60,892 nt of DNA from a virus: IMG/VR virus record IMGVR_UViG_3300046777_001724, positions 1-60,892 of that record, one strand, 5' to 3'. Numbering within the stretch: the stretch's first letter is position 1; each line of letters begins with the position of its first letter. Of the stretch, positions 9,631 to 17,597 are shown one piece after another. The notes under the pieces are model-generated. The model was not told the origin of the DNA, searched no databases, and saw only the letters and a list, made by a program, of their open reading frames with translations. The position numbers were made by a program, and so were the translations under genes.

Positions 9631-10040
9631 GATATTTCTTCGAGTAGTTTCATTAAACCTTTTTGAAGCTTTTCTTGAACATCTGCATCTTGTGCTGCCC
9701 CAACAAAAAGACTAACATCTCTAACCTCATCTGCTGAGAGATAGGATGTAATCTTGTATCTTGCACCTTTGCATATATCACAGTAATTTTCTTTTTGATC
9801 AGAAAAGCATATACACTTTTCTATAACGTCAAAATTTTCAAGACATCTTGCGATATCAAACCATCTATTTTTAAATAGCTTTTTTGTTTGTTCTTTATAT
9901 GCTCTTAATTTCTGCTGATCATTAGAAAGAAGCGTTCCCATATCTAGAGAATGCTTCATTAAATCGTTAATACTTTTATATAAAAAGTTTGCTAATTGAA
10001 AATCACCATTTTGATCTATATAACTTTTCCAGTCACTCAT
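9627..10040 (-). CDS. Small Cys-rich protein, unknown
   Basis: 137 aa. The middle holds five Cys residues (CLENF, CICF, CDIC) that could bind zinc; the N-terminal half is helical and charged. Unknown function. It lies upstream of and overlaps the 56-aa zinc-ribbon gene. Confidence 0.7.
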   Translation of the reverse strand: MSDWKSYIDQNGDFQLANFLYKSINDLMKHSLDMGTLLSNDQQKLRAYKEQTKKLFKNRWFDIARCLENFDVIEKCICFSDQKENYCDICKGARYKITSYLSADEVRDVSLFVGAAQDADVQEKLQKGLMKLLEEIS

Positions 10041-10070
10041 AATACATTATACATCTTTCTAAAAAAATAA

Positions 10071-10445
10071 TTAAGCGTATCTTCCGCTTCCCTTTGCAGT
10101 TCTCATTGAAGGAGGACTATATCCACCTCTAGATCCACTTCTATTTCGATACATACCCACACCACCCAAGGCTACGCCTCCTGCTGCATAACGCCTTCCA
10201 ACTTGGAATTGTCTGGATCTGATAGCTGCATTTCTTACTGTCTCTGCTCTTTGTTGAGCCATTATTGAAGGAATGCCTGAGGTTCTTATTGCGCCTGACG
10301 ATACACCTTTATCATAAGCAGCACCTGCTCTTGCTAGATACTTTGCAGATTTTCCTTTACCTGCATCAATATATGGTGCAGCTTTTGCTGATGACATTCC
10401 TAAAAAATCTAGAACTGTACCAACAGCCTTGCCTCTAACTGCCAT
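10071..10445 (-). CDS. Small basic Gly/Ala/Arg-rich protein
   Basis: 124 aa, beginning MAVRGKAVG, with about 20 Arg/Lys, Gly-rich and a C-terminal GSRGGYSPP/GSGRYA tail. It shares the MAVR start and overall composition with the 85-aa protein just upstream, so the two may be paralogues. A packaged DNA-binding or internal head protein is likely but unproven. Confidence 0.65.
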   Translation of the reverse strand: MAVRGKAVGTVLDFLGMSSAKAAPYIDAGKGKSAKYLARAGAAYDKGVSSGAIRTSGIPSIMAQQRAETVRNAAIRSRQFQVGRRYAAGGVALGGVGMYRNRSGSRGGYSPPSMRTAKGSGRYA

Positions 10446-10456
10446 AGCCTATCTTC

Positions 10457-10714
10457 CTAGTATCCGTACATTCCAGTTGGTCTACCTGAGCTCTTAGAAA
10501 CTCCGGGACCTCTTCTGCTTCTCATTGCGCCAACACCCATAACACCACCAGCTACTGCTGCTGATCTTACCTTCCCTGATCTTGCCAACATCTTAGGATC
10601 CATGGTGCTTACGTTTTTTCTTCCTATAGCACCAACTTTACCAAAGAACCCTTTGGCATCTTTGGCTTGAGAAAACATGCCTCTAGCTGCACCTGCAACT
10701 GATCTTACTGCCAT
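10457..10714 (-). CDS. Small basic Gly/Ala/Arg-rich protein
   Basis: 85 aa, beginning MAVRSVAGAARG, ending RPTGMYGY. Very basic, with GGVMGVGAMRSRRG in the C-terminal half. Start supported by TTTTGGAGGTCTAA just upstream. Resembles the 124-aa protein downstream (11-nt gap). Function unknown; probably virion-associated. Confidence 0.65.
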   Translation of the reverse strand: MAVRSVAGAARGMFSQAKDAKGFFGKVGAIGRKNVSTMDPKMLARSGKVRSAAVAGGVMGVGAMRSRRGPGVSKSSGRPTGMYGY

Positions 10715-10754
10715 TTAGACCTCCAAAATAACATTTCATACTACAATAGTAATA

Positions 10755-11939
10755 TTAATCTTCAACTACCTTAAGTTTTCTTGCTGGTTTTGACACTTTT
10801 AGATTAAATATATTATCTTTATAAGTAAAAATAAACACTGTACCTTTAGGCATGTGAGACATAACTATTGATTTTGCAATCTTTGTTTCTATCTGCTCTC
10901 TTCTAATTTGAGAAAGGCCTCTTGCACCTTTGATCGTATCTATACCATTGTCAATTAAGCCATTGATAACGCTTTCATCGTATTCTATAGAATAACCTTT
11001 TTTGATCATCTTTTCAGAAATGATGTCCATTTCTAATTCTGCTATTTTTTCGCAGTCTTGTCTATTCAAATGGTTAAATACAACAATTTTATCGAGTCTA
11101 TTGATCAACTCTGGTTTAAAGTATTTTCTTATAGCATCGAGTGTATTTTTTTCCACCATTTGTCTTGGAGGTGTAATCGTGGTTGATGTTGAGTAATTAA
11201 CATTTCTATTAAAGCCTGCACCAGTTCCTATGAGATTGTCTACTGTCTTATCGTTTCCTAAATTCGTAGTCATAACTATTACAGTATCCCTAAAGTCAAT
11301 TTTGTCACCCTTGCCATCAGTTACAAAACCCTCGTCAAAAATAGACAAGAATGTATTCCATATGTCAGGATGAGCTTTTTCCACTTCGTCGATCAATACT
11401 ACTGAGTGCGGATGCTTTTTAATTTGATTAACTAGCTGACCACCCTCATCGTGACCCACATACCCTGGAGGAGAACCTATTAATTTTTGGTTTTCATGTT
11501 TATGTTGAAACTCTCCACAGTCTATGCGAACCATTGGATAATCTTCAGCAAAAAGGTAGTTGTGTAAGGTTGAAGCAAGATGTGTTTTTCCGACGCCAGA
11601 AGAGCCTGCAAAAAGAAATACGCCTAATGGTCGCCCATCGTCATTTAAACCCGCCTGAGAGCGTAGGAGAGCTGCACAGATAGAATCTACTGCCTCATCC
11701 TGACCTATAATATTTGATTTCAAATGATGTTCAAGGCCCAGATACTTTTGCTTGGATATTTTTTTAGTATTAGGCTTCTTCTTTTGGTTCTTGTCTGAAG
11801 CTGATGCTCTATCCTTTGCTTTTGATATAAGCTTTTGTATCTCACTAAAATTTAAATCATCATCCATGTCTTGATTGCCAGGAGCTGATGCATATGCAAT
11901 TGCTACCCAGTAATCTATGTCCAATCCAGGATTCAACAT
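10755..11939 (-). CDS. Clp-type AAA+ ATPase (single ClpA/ClpB D2-like module)
   Basis: 394 aa as drawn. From about residue 70 the protein matches the class I Clp second ATPase module: GQDEAV, Walker A GSSGVGKT, pore loop GYVGHDEGG, Walker B VVLIDEVEK, sensor 1 VMTTNLG, and the C-terminal GARGL sensor 2. It lacks the N domain, the first ATPase module and the ClpB coiled-coil M domain, so it is not a host ClpB copy. The residues before the AAA+ core are Lys-rich linker. It probably remodels or disassembles a protein complex during morphogenesis. The first 30 residues overlap the upstream frame; the two frames join across CGGA (11946-11949), giving a likely fusion of about 470 aa. Confidence 0.85.
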   Translation of the reverse strand: MLNPGLDIDYWVAIAYASAPGNQDMDDDLNFSEIQKLISKAKDRASASDKNQKKKPNTKKISKQKYLGLEHHLKSNIIGQDEAVDSICAALLRSQAGLNDDGRPLGVFLFAGSSGVGKTHLASTLHNYLFAEDYPMVRIDCGEFQHKHENQKLIGSPPGYVGHDEGGQLVNQIKKHPHSVVLIDEVEKAHPDIWNTFLSIFDEGFVTDGKGDKIDFRDTVIVMTTNLGNDKTVDNLIGTGAGFNRNVNYSTSTTITPPRQMVEKNTLDAIRKYFKPELINRLDKIVVFNHLNRQDCEKIAELEMDIISEKMIKKGYSIEYDESVINGLIDNGIDTIKGARGLSQIRREQIETKIAKSIVMSHMPKGTVFIFTYKDNIFNLKVSKPARKLKVVED

Positions 11940-12186
11940 TACGCATCCGTGTGTACAATGCTTCTATGCATCTTTCTGCATCAGGTCTTGTCATTAAACT
12001 TAGTGCCGATGAGATCTCAGACTTAAGATTGAATATTACATACTGCAGAATCTTTCTTTTTCTGTCTTTCTCATTCTTTGTATTTATTTGAGAAATAAAC
12101 GATTCTATTTCTTCTGGTTCTAAAACTTTGTATTTAACATACACATTTAGGTCCGGAACATATATTTGATATAACTTCATTCTCAT
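11860..12186 (-). CDS. N-terminal portion of the Clp-type protein, or small upstream protein
   Basis: 108 aa in the zero frame, start ATG 12186, first visible gene of the minus-strand transcript. MKLYQIYVPDLNVYVKYK is the recognisable beginning. The frame reads CIEALYT and then CGG ATG; the +1 frame at the same place reads TGC GTA ATG, giving CVMLNPGLDIDYW, which flows into the Clp-type protein without a stop. I therefore regard residues after CIEALYT in the zero frame as probably not real. Confidence 0.6.
   Translation of the reverse strand: MRMKLYQIYVPDLNVYVKYKVLEPEEIESFISQINTKNEKDRKRKILQYVIFNLKSEISSALSLMTRPDAERCIEALYTRMRNVESWIGHRLLGSNCICISSWQSRHG
11945..11952 (-). other. Apparent +1 frame-change site, ACA-CGGA-T
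   Basis: Minus strand: TAC ACA CGGA TGC GTA ATG. Treating CGGA as a unit connects the 108-aa frame to the Clp-type ATPase frame. Same tetranucleotide and same preceding NCA codon as at 5225 and 8280. Confidence 0.5.
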
Positions 12187-12577
12187 CCGGCTTTCTCTAA
12201 TCTTACTTTAAAATAAGGATATATACTATATAGAGTAATATTAATATATATTAATATATTAGTATATATTAACATATATGTATATAGTAAAGGGGGTAGG
12301 GGGTAGGGGGTCACGTTCAAGCTTACTATATTTCGTCACCCTATGCAAATGGATCTTCCATATTTTTTGGAATATCTTCTATGCTAGGATGTGGTTCGAG
12401 ACAAGGCCCGAGAGAATGCCCAATATCTTAAAAGATCCACTGGATAGTGAAATCTATTCTTGAGTAAAAATATTGCTCTGTAAAAATCTTCATCTAGTTC
12501 TATTTTGCGTTGCATTGTTGCACCTTTCGTGTATACTGTGACCTACCAATTATACCATCAACCAGAAGGAATAAAAA
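12187..12577. promoter_or_regulatory. Divergent control region between minus-strand late block and recA block
   Basis: 391 bp without a convincing gene. It contains a very AT-rich TATA/TTAATATAT tract (about 12215-12285), then three runs of five Gs separated by TA (12292-12312) in front of TCACG, and a sigma70-like promoter for the plus strand: TTGCAT at 12510-12515, 16-bp spacer, TATACT at 12532-12537. The AT tract is a plausible site for melting or for the minus-strand promoter; that is inference. Confidence 0.5.
12510..12537 (+). promoter_or_regulatory. Sigma70-like promoter for the recA transcript
   Basis: TTGCAT and TATACT separated by 16 bp, about 40 bp upstream of the ATG at 12578. 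Both hexamers match the consensus in five of six or four of six positions. Confidence 0.5.
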
Positions 12578-12772
12578 ATGCCAAAAGAAATTAAACCATC
12601 ATATGCCTACCTCAAACAACTGTTTGATCTACGTGACAAGACACGTGAAGCAATGCTGGGTAATGATCCAGAGTCTCAGGCAGAACTCCGTTTTGTAGAA
12701 ACAAGAATTGTAGACAAGATTAGAGAAGTTCAGGCTGCGCTTGGATATAAGAACCCAAAGGTGATAAACTAA
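12578..12772 (+). CDS. Small helical protein upstream of recA
   Basis: 64 aa, lysine- and glutamate-rich, predicted all-helical (DLRDKTREAMLGND; FVETRIVDKIREVQAALGY). Start has the ribosome binding site CAGAAGGAAT. It precedes recA by 4 nt and should be co-transcribed. Function unknown; a recombination accessory role is only suggested by position. Confidence 0.7.
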   Translation: MPKEIKPSYAYLKQLFDLRDKTREAMLGNDPESQAELRFVETRIVDKIREVQAALGYKNPKVIN

Positions 12773-12776
12773 TCAC

Positions 12777-13757
12777 ATGGAAGATTCAAAAGCATTAGAA
12801 GTTGCTATCGCTCAACTAGAGCGACAGTTTGGTGCGGGTTCAGTTATGAAGCTGGGTTCGTCAGAAGTTCAACCCTGGCCAGCAGTACCAACAGGTGCTA
12901 TGACGCTAGACAATATTTTAGGAATTGGTGGTTTGCCAAGAGGTCGCATTGTCGAAATCTATGGTCCAGAATCATCAGGTAAATCAACAATTGCATTGAC
13001 TGTTGTAACAGAAGCTCAGAAGATGGGACTCAAGTGTGCATACATTGACGCAGAGCATGCATTGGACCCAGTATACATGCAAGCACTTGGTGTGAATCTT
13101 GATGAATTAATTTTCTCCCAGCCAGACTACGGCGAACAAGCTCTAGAAATTGTAGACCGCCTTGTTCGTACGGGCGAACTGGGTGTTATCGTTATTGACT
13201 CAGTAGCTGCACTTATTCCTAAGGCTGAGCTTGAAGGCGAGATGGAAGCAGCTCAGATGGGCTTGCAAGCACGTCTTATGGCTAAAGCTATGCGTAAGTT
13301 AACTGGTCTTGCCTCTGAGAATAAAACACTATTACTTTTCATCAACCAGCTTCGTAATAAGATTGGCATTATGTTTGGTAATCCTGAGACGACACCTGGT
13401 GGTATGGCACTCAAGTACGCATCATCTGTTCGTATCGATTTGCGCAAGAAAGAAGACCTCAAGTCCAAAGACGGAGAAGTCATTGGAGTAAAGGTTAAAG
13501 GTAAGATTATTAAGAATAAGATGTCTCCTCCGCTAAAGATAGCTGAGTTCGATATCATGTATGGAAAAGGTATAGATCAATATGGATGTCTTTTTGATGT
13601 TGCACTGGATAAGGGAATCCTTAGCCAAAAAGGTGCGTGGGTTCAATACAATGGTGAGTCGTTTGCTCAAGGTCGTGACAATGCGATCGAAAAGCTAAAG
13701 ACAATGCCAGAGCTTATTGACATGATCAAAAACCATAATGGAAAGAAAAATGACTAA
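12777..13757 (+). CDS. recA: RecA recombinase
   Basis: 326 aa, slightly shorter than bacterial RecA (about 350), lacking the acidic C-terminal tail. The start region QLERQFGAGSVMKLG, Walker A GPESSGKST, Walker B VIVIDSVAALIP, the loop 1 EGEMEAAQMGLQARLMAKAMRKL and loop 2 region FINQLRNKIGIMFGNPETTPGG are all clearly bacterial RecA, not the T4 UvsX type. It should form filaments on single-stranded DNA and drive strand exchange in phage recombination-dependent replication and repair. Confidence 0.97.
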   Translation: MEDSKALEVAIAQLERQFGAGSVMKLGSSEVQPWPAVPTGAMTLDNILGIGGLPRGRIVEIYGPESSGKSTIALTVVTEAQKMGLKCAYIDAEHALDPVYMQALGVNLDELIFSQPDYGEQALEIVDRLVRTGELGVIVIDSVAALIPKAELEGEMEAAQMGLQARLMAKAMRKLTGLASENKTLLLFINQLRNKIGIMFGNPETTPGGMALKYASSVRIDLRKKEDLKSKDGEVIGVKVKGKIIKNKMSPPLKIAEFDIMYGKGIDQYGCLFDVALDKGILSQKGAWVQYNGESFAQGRDNAIEKLKTMPELIDMIKNHNGKKND

Positions 13758-13911
13758 GTTTGTTTCAAACAGTTGTGAAGATTGTTCATATCCTCCCAAT
13801 CATATAGTCTCTTCACTTCCCTCTAAGGAGGATGGAACTCTAAGATTTTCAGTGAAGTGTAGAGATTGTAATGATTCTTGGGAGGAGGACTTCACAGATG
13901 AAAACTCTTAA
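13750..13911 (+). CDS. Small zinc-ribbon protein
   Basis: 53 aa, start ATG overlapping the recA end by 8 nt. Two Cys pairs (CEDC near the N-terminus, CRDC near the C-terminus) about 35 residues apart form a probable zinc ribbon; the tail is acidic (DSWEEDFTDENS). Too short to be obvious in an ORF scan but the overlap and Cys pattern support it. Confidence 0.6.
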   Translation: MTKFVSNSCEDCSYPPNHIVSSLPSKEDGTLRFSVKCRDCNDSWEEDFTDENS

Positions 13912-14005
13912 TCGAACCTGCTTTTCGCCGGACAAAATTTTTTAGATTTTTTACCATTTACAAAGTTACTATAGAAGTAATATTTAATATGTAATTGGAG
14001 ATTAT

Positions 14006-14767
14006 ATGTCCTTTCGAGGAAGAACATTTGCCAGTTTATTTACACAGGCAGCTGAAAACGCAACGTCAAGTGTAAGAACGGTAAAAGGTGTTAATCATGC
14101 CTCCACTCAAGTTGCTAGAGCTGTCTCTTCTGGTAGAGGGGTTGGAACATCTAGTGGAGTAAGAGCTGTTCTAGAAAAGCCTAAGATGGTCACAGAAATG
14201 TTTGACGATATTCCTGGTATCAGAACAGACTTATTCTCAAGAACTAGAGACAGTTGGGATGAGATCTTAGAAGATCTTGACTATGCTCTAGGTCCTCGTG
14301 TTATCCATGCCTCCAACCAAGAAGGTTTGTCTACTATTTCTCCCATGAAGGGATCTGCTCACGCAATACAAGGACAATATGGACTTGACGCAGAATCTAG
14401 CGTAGCTTTTGCCTATAATCCTGAGAGTATTTTCTATAATGATAATGCTGCCCAATTAGCTGGTAAACTTGCTGCAACAGCTGGAGAGGCTTCTACTAAA
14501 ACTGGTTCTCCAACAGTTTATATGGCTAAGGCTCCTCTTAGTGGATTAAGTAACCATCCCGATCTTGCAGACAAAGGGTGGTATATGTCTTTTAAACCAT
14601 TGAGAACTTTAGATTCTGAACCCTTACAACCAGGTAATACTAGAAGAATAGAAGATATGATTAGAAGGGTAACTGGAGAAGCCTCACCTGAAGAGAAGCT
14701 AGCTGAACTACAAGCTTATAACGCAGCTCGTGCAGCTGAACGAGCCAATAAACCATCAGTTGCTTAA
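14006..14767 (+). CDS. Unknown protein, possible ADP-ribosyltransferase-like fold
   Basis: 253 aa. The N-terminal 50 residues are Ser/Thr/Ala-rich and basic. From residue 95 the sequence RVIHASNQEGLSTISPMKG, then a VYMAKAPLSGL strand, resembles the H-x-S/T and following Gly-Leu-x-x-I pattern of ADP-ribosyltransferase-fold proteins found in phage and polyvalent proteins. No clear catalytic glutamate motif is visible, so this assignment is weak. Preceded by GGAGATTAT. It is followed after 5 nt by a small acidic gene. Confidence 0.7.
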   Translation: MSFRGRTFASLFTQAAENATSSVRTVKGVNHASTQVARAVSSGRGVGTSSGVRAVLEKPKMVTEMFDDIPGIRTDLFSRTRDSWDEILEDLDYALGPRVIHASNQEGLSTISPMKGSAHAIQGQYGLDAESSVAFAYNPESIFYNDNAAQLAGKLAATAGEASTKTGSPTVYMAKAPLSGLSNHPDLADKGWYMSFKPLRTLDSEPLQPGNTRRIEDMIRRVTGEASPEEKLAELQAYNAARAAERANKPSVA

Positions 14768-14772
14768 AGTAT

Positions 14773-15054
14773 ATGGACTTTATAAAGAAAATATTAGACC
14801 TATTCAATGAAGCTGGTGTAGAGTTTCCTTTTGATCGTTTTGATCTTCCTGAAGATGAGATCAATGAAATGATAGTGACCATTCACACTAAAGAAGATGG
14901 AAAAATAGTTTTCAATCTCTTTGATAAAGATGAGTGGGCTATGGTAGAAGATATCTGCCAACTGACAGAACAGATGCCCTCAGAAGTTGTTCCTAGCTTA
15001 GACTTGGATAATAATACTCGTACAATAGTCATAGATCCAAAAGATTACGAGTAA
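14773..15054 (+). CDS. Small acidic protein, unknown
   Basis: 93 aa, strongly acidic (many D/E, few K/R) with alternating strand-like segments (EMIVTIHTKEDGKIVFNLF; TRTIVIDPKDYE). The composition recalls small phage inhibitor or DNA-mimic proteins, but there is no specific motif. Ends just before a bidirectional terminator. Confidence 0.65.
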   Translation: MDFIKKILDLFNEAGVEFPFDRFDLPEDEINEMIVTIHTKEDGKIVFNLFDKDEWAMVEDICQLTEQMPSEVVPSLDLDNNTRTIVIDPKDYE

Positions 15055-15092
15055 ATCCGCGGTTAAAAAATTTTAAATATATACATTAATAA

Positions 15093-15128
15093 AAAGACCC
15101 CCAAGGAAAACTCCAAGGGGGTCTTTTG
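15093..15128. terminator. Bidirectional intrinsic terminator
   Basis: AAAAAGACCCCC and GGGGGTCTTTT enclose AAGGAAAACTCCAA. The stem has U-tracts on both strands and separates two convergent genes. Confidence 0.9.
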
Positions 15129-15145
15129 ACATATAAGGCTACAGA

Positions 15146-15352
15146 TTAATAATCGTATCCATAGTTTTCTGAATCGTAGTCTTCGTATCTATGATCGTCT
15201 TGTATTGTACTACCGTAGTAAGCCTTAGCGTAGCTAGATGCATCCATTTCTGATTCTAACCACTGTAGACAGTCTGGACAACGTAACACGCTAGCTACCT
15301 GGTCGTCTTTCACTACAAACTCTGTACCACATTTTGGACAGTCCATAAACAT
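15146..15352 (-). CDS. Small zinc-finger protein with acidic Tyr/Asp tail
   Basis: 68 aa (or 66 from the internal ATG). The N-terminal MDCPKCGTEF and the later CPDC form a zinc ribbon of the zinc-ribbon-domain type. The C-terminal third is Asp/Tyr-rich (DDHRYEDYDSENYGYDY). It is the only minus-strand gene between 12.2 and 61 kb, convergent with the recA block. Confidence 0.75.
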   Translation of the reverse strand: MFMDCPKCGTEFVVKDDQVASVLRCPDCLQWLESEMDASSYAKAYYGSTIQDDHRYEDYDSENYGYDY

Positions 15353-15723
15353 AACTTAAATTCTCCTTGATGAATTTAGCATTAGTAATAATACTTCAGA
15401 TGGTGTTATCTGGAGTGACGATAACTATACACATAATCTCTAGCATCTGTCTAGTCATATTGGAATATTTCTGGATTATTTGTTTTTTCGCCGGCCATCT
15501 TGTATAGACATGTATAGAGCTATATAGATTCTTACACACTGAAAATGTAGGGAAAAATTTTTGAGGCCAAACCTGTATGTAGATATATAGACCTATATAA
15601 ATTCTTATACCTATGAAATAGGGGGAAAATTTATAAGCGGGTAATAGTGAGTATATGTCATGCTCAAGACCTTTAACGTGCCCACGGGGGTATGGGGTCT
15701 ATTGAAAATAGAAAGATAAAGAA
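15353..15723. promoter_or_regulatory. AT-rich intergenic region with two imperfect 50-bp repeats
   Basis: 371 bp without a gene. Two imperfect direct repeats lie at about 15511-15560 and 15579-15632; both contain TATATAGA-TTCTTA followed by GAAAATGTAGGG or GAAATAGGGGG and then AAAATTT. A TTTTTTCGCCGGCCA motif is at 15484-15498. Near the end comes CAAGACCTTTAA, half of the palindrome found in the downstream cassettes. Probably the leftmost promoter/operator of the plus-strand early region; an origin is also possible. Confidence 0.45.
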
Positions 15724-16227
15724 ATGAATAAGTTAAACATAGTAGTAAGTGAAATGTGGAATACATTGTTGATGGGTATTGGTATTGTAATTGATGGTCG
15801 TATCATTACAGTAGGTGATAATAGTGCAATGTTGTTTTATGTAAAAGAAGATACTTATGTAGATAAGTATGAATATACAAAGATTCAATTATTAGTTGCA
15901 TATGGAGAATGTGGTGTTATATGGTATGAACTAGACGCATATAACAATGGTAATAATTGGGAATTGATTAATACAGTAGTAGATACACGATATGTGTATG
16001 GAATCCATGTAGGTAATTTAATTAAGTCTATTGATGGTAAGGAATGCATATCATCAAATGGTGACTATGTTGGTTATGGTATTGACCATGCAGAGTTGCT
16101 AGAGGCAATTAAGGCTAATAATGATATGGGTAACTATAGCGATTTTCATGTTTCGTGGGATGAATATCTTACGCAAACATGGATCCAAGCAGAGTCATTC
16201 TTTGCAGATCCAATCTTTGATATATAA
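15724..16227 (+). CDS. Unknown protein
   Basis: 167 aa, acidic, strand-rich with many Tyr/Asn/Gly (VGYGIDHAELLE, WDEYLTQTWIQAESFF). No motif recognised. First of the single-gene cassettes, followed by an intrinsic terminator at 16251-16280. Confidence 0.7.
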   Translation: MNKLNIVVSEMWNTLLMGIGIVIDGRIITVGDNSAMLFYVKEDTYVDKYEYTKIQLLVAYGECGVIWYELDAYNNGNNWELINTVVDTRYVYGIHVGNLIKSIDGKECISSNGDYVGYGIDHAELLEAIKANNDMGNYSDFHVSWDEYLTQTWIQAESFFADPIFDI

Positions 16228-16250
16228 ATAATGTAATCAAAGTAAAGAGA

Positions 16251-16300
16251 AAGGTGTATGTAATGTACACCTTTTTCTTTTATGGGTAGGTCTAAGACCT
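16251..16300 (+). terminator. Terminator plus cassette junction element 1
   Basis: AAGGTGTA/TACACCTT hairpin with TTTCTTT tail, then TTATGGGTAG (16280-16289) and the perfect palindrome AGGTCTAAGACCT (16288-16300). Confidence 0.85.
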
Positions 16301-16377
16301 TTAATTACTGTAGCTGTACATACAGTAGCCTGCGTAGATGAGCGCATCTCATCACTAACCATACTCTAGGAGGAGTC

Positions 16378-16707
16378 ATGGCACAATTCACCATCTTCGC
16401 GTTGATCATTCAGATGATCAGCTCGAATCCAAAAGCATACAGCGAAGCTTGTTCAGACGCATTGGTCTGGAATGACCTTCTCTGTGCAGACAACTTGCAG
16501 AATGGTATCTACCATCTCTACATGTGTCATCCAGCAATTCTTCGTGAGGTTCCATACCTCGTAGAAGAAGTGACCATTGCTGAGATTAAGAAGGCGTTGA
16601 ACATGCCTGATAATCATTGGCATTCATACAACCGTGCATCTCTTGAAGAGATTGCTGCTGCTACCCGCATTGATTTGTCGGGTCGCCCAGTAATTAGCTG
16701 GAGATAA
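16378..16707 (+). CDS. Unknown early-type protein
   Basis: 109 aa. Start ATG directly behind AGGAGGAGTC, a very strong ribosome binding site. The sequence is helical and contains no known motif (AEIKKALNMPDNHWHSY; LEEIAAATRIDLSGRPV, which may be a short DNA-binding or structural helix pair). Monocistronic cassette ending in a terminator at 16722-16753. Confidence 0.7.
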   Translation: MAQFTIFALIIQMISSNPKAYSEACSDALVWNDLLCADNLQNGIYHLYMCHPAILREVPYLVEEVTIAEIKKALNMPDNHWHSYNRASLEEIAAATRIDLSGRPVISWR

Positions 16708-16721
16708 TCAACACAAAGAAG

Positions 16722-16774
16722 AACCTCAGTCGTACAGGACTGGGGTTTTTCTTTTATGGGTAGGTTAAAGACCT
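16722..16774 (+). terminator. Terminator plus cassette junction element 2
   Basis: AACCTCAGTC/GACTGGGGTT stem with TTTTTCTTTT, followed by ATGGGTAG and AGGTTAAAGACCT (16762-16774). Confidence 0.85.
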
Positions 16775-16777
16775 TCT

Positions 16778-16926
16778 AGTCCTGGTTATTGGGGACTATA
16801 AATAAACTGTAAGTCCGATACTTACGTAATAACAGGAACCATGCGAATGATACTTATCATGCTTAATCGTGAGATTAAGAATAACTATGTATTAGGAAAT
16901 GCACGAGCCTTACGACAACAGTGCAT
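16778..16926 (+). ncRNA. Repeated structured leader RNA, copy A
   Basis: Hairpins in order: AGTCC/GGACT, GTAAG/CTTAC, CATG/CATG with loop CGAATGAT, a variable hairpin CTTAATC/GATTAAG, and ATGCAC/GTGCAT with loop GAGCCTTA. Copies B (17722) and C (23090) share the loops with compensating stem changes. Located between a promoter-like junction and the next gene, so a cis-acting leader or riboswitch-like element is likely. Confidence 0.6.
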
Positions 16927-16967
16927 AATAAAGGGGAATTAACATTTCCACAACACATAACACACCA

Positions 16968-17318
16968 TTGTTCCCTTACTCAAAGGGATTCAATCCAGCA
17001 TACCCAAATCGCAGGTATGAGTCACAGTATCCTGGCGTCCAACAAGCACCATTGGGATTCTGGGGTAATGACTTCGGTGGCAATATGCGTCGTCCTGTAC
17101 TGACAAATTATACCATTGTTGGTCGTGACACTGGCATCTTGTACCTGCGTTCAAAGACAGGCGATTCCAATGACATCTTTGTAATCAACTTCCATACAGA
17201 TCCTCATTACTTTGAGTATCATTTTCTTGGCAAGAAGGCAAGTTTTGTAGGAAGCCTTGAATGGGACAACATTGCACAAGGCCATTATTTTACATGGTCT
17301 TGCAAGCTTGAGGGTTAA
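16968..17318 (+). CDS. Unknown protein, non-ATG start
   Basis: 116 aa from a TTG at 16968; no in-frame ATG exists near the start. The ribosome binding site AAAGGGGAA at 16930-16937 is too far for this TTG and would better serve an ATT at 16944, so the true start is uncertain. The N-terminus is Tyr/Pro/Asn-rich (NPAYPNRRYESQYPG), the C-terminal half strand-rich (FVINFHTDPHYFEYHFLG). Unknown function. Follows structured leader copy A, which could control its unusual start. Confidence 0.55.
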   Translation: MFPYSKGFNPAYPNRRYESQYPGVQQAPLGFWGNDFGGNMRRPVLTNYTIVGRDTGILYLRSKTGDSNDIFVINFHTDPHYFEYHFLGKKASFVGSLEWDNIAQGHYFTWSCKLEG

Positions 17319-17334
17319 TAACTCTTAAAAAAGA

Positions 17335-17394
17335 ATCCCCTGCTACACATCCAGTGTAGTGGGGGTTTTCTTTTTATGGGTAGATCCAAGACTT
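17335..17394 (+). terminator. Terminator plus cassette junction element 3
   Basis: CCCCTGCTACAC paired with GTGTAGTGGGGG, U-rich tail TTTTCTTTTT, followed by ATGGGTAGATCCAAGACTTT. Confidence 0.8.
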
Positions 17395-17426
17395 TGTAGG
17401 TCATCTATTCAGAAAGGAGGGTGAAC

Positions 17427-17594
17427 ATGTTTGAAGTTCACAGTCCAGACTTTGGCACATACATTCTTTGCGAGCACTGCTACAAAGAAGAAAAAGCCAA
17501 GTTTGCAAATGCTGAGTTTCTCAGCGTTGCAAAACTTAAAGAAGCAGATCACCTTAACTGCCATAAGTGCAGTCTTGGTACTCTTCTTTATTAA
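17427..17594 (+). CDS. Small zinc-ribbon protein
   Basis: 55 aa starting MFEVHSPDFGTY behind AAAGGAGGGTG. Two CxxC pairs (CEHC, CHKC) spaced by about 30 residues form a zinc ribbon. Own cassette with downstream structured RNA and terminator. Unknown role; such small Cys-pair proteins recur throughout this phage. Confidence 0.75.
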   Translation: MFEVHSPDFGTYILCEHCYKEEKAKFANAEFLSVAKLKEADHLNCHKCSLGTLLY

Positions 17595-17597
17595 AGT

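Noticed and set aside
12290-12315. G-quadruplex at the divergent control region
   Set aside because: Only three uninterrupted G runs are present; a fourth is missing nearby, so a canonical quadruplex is not supported.
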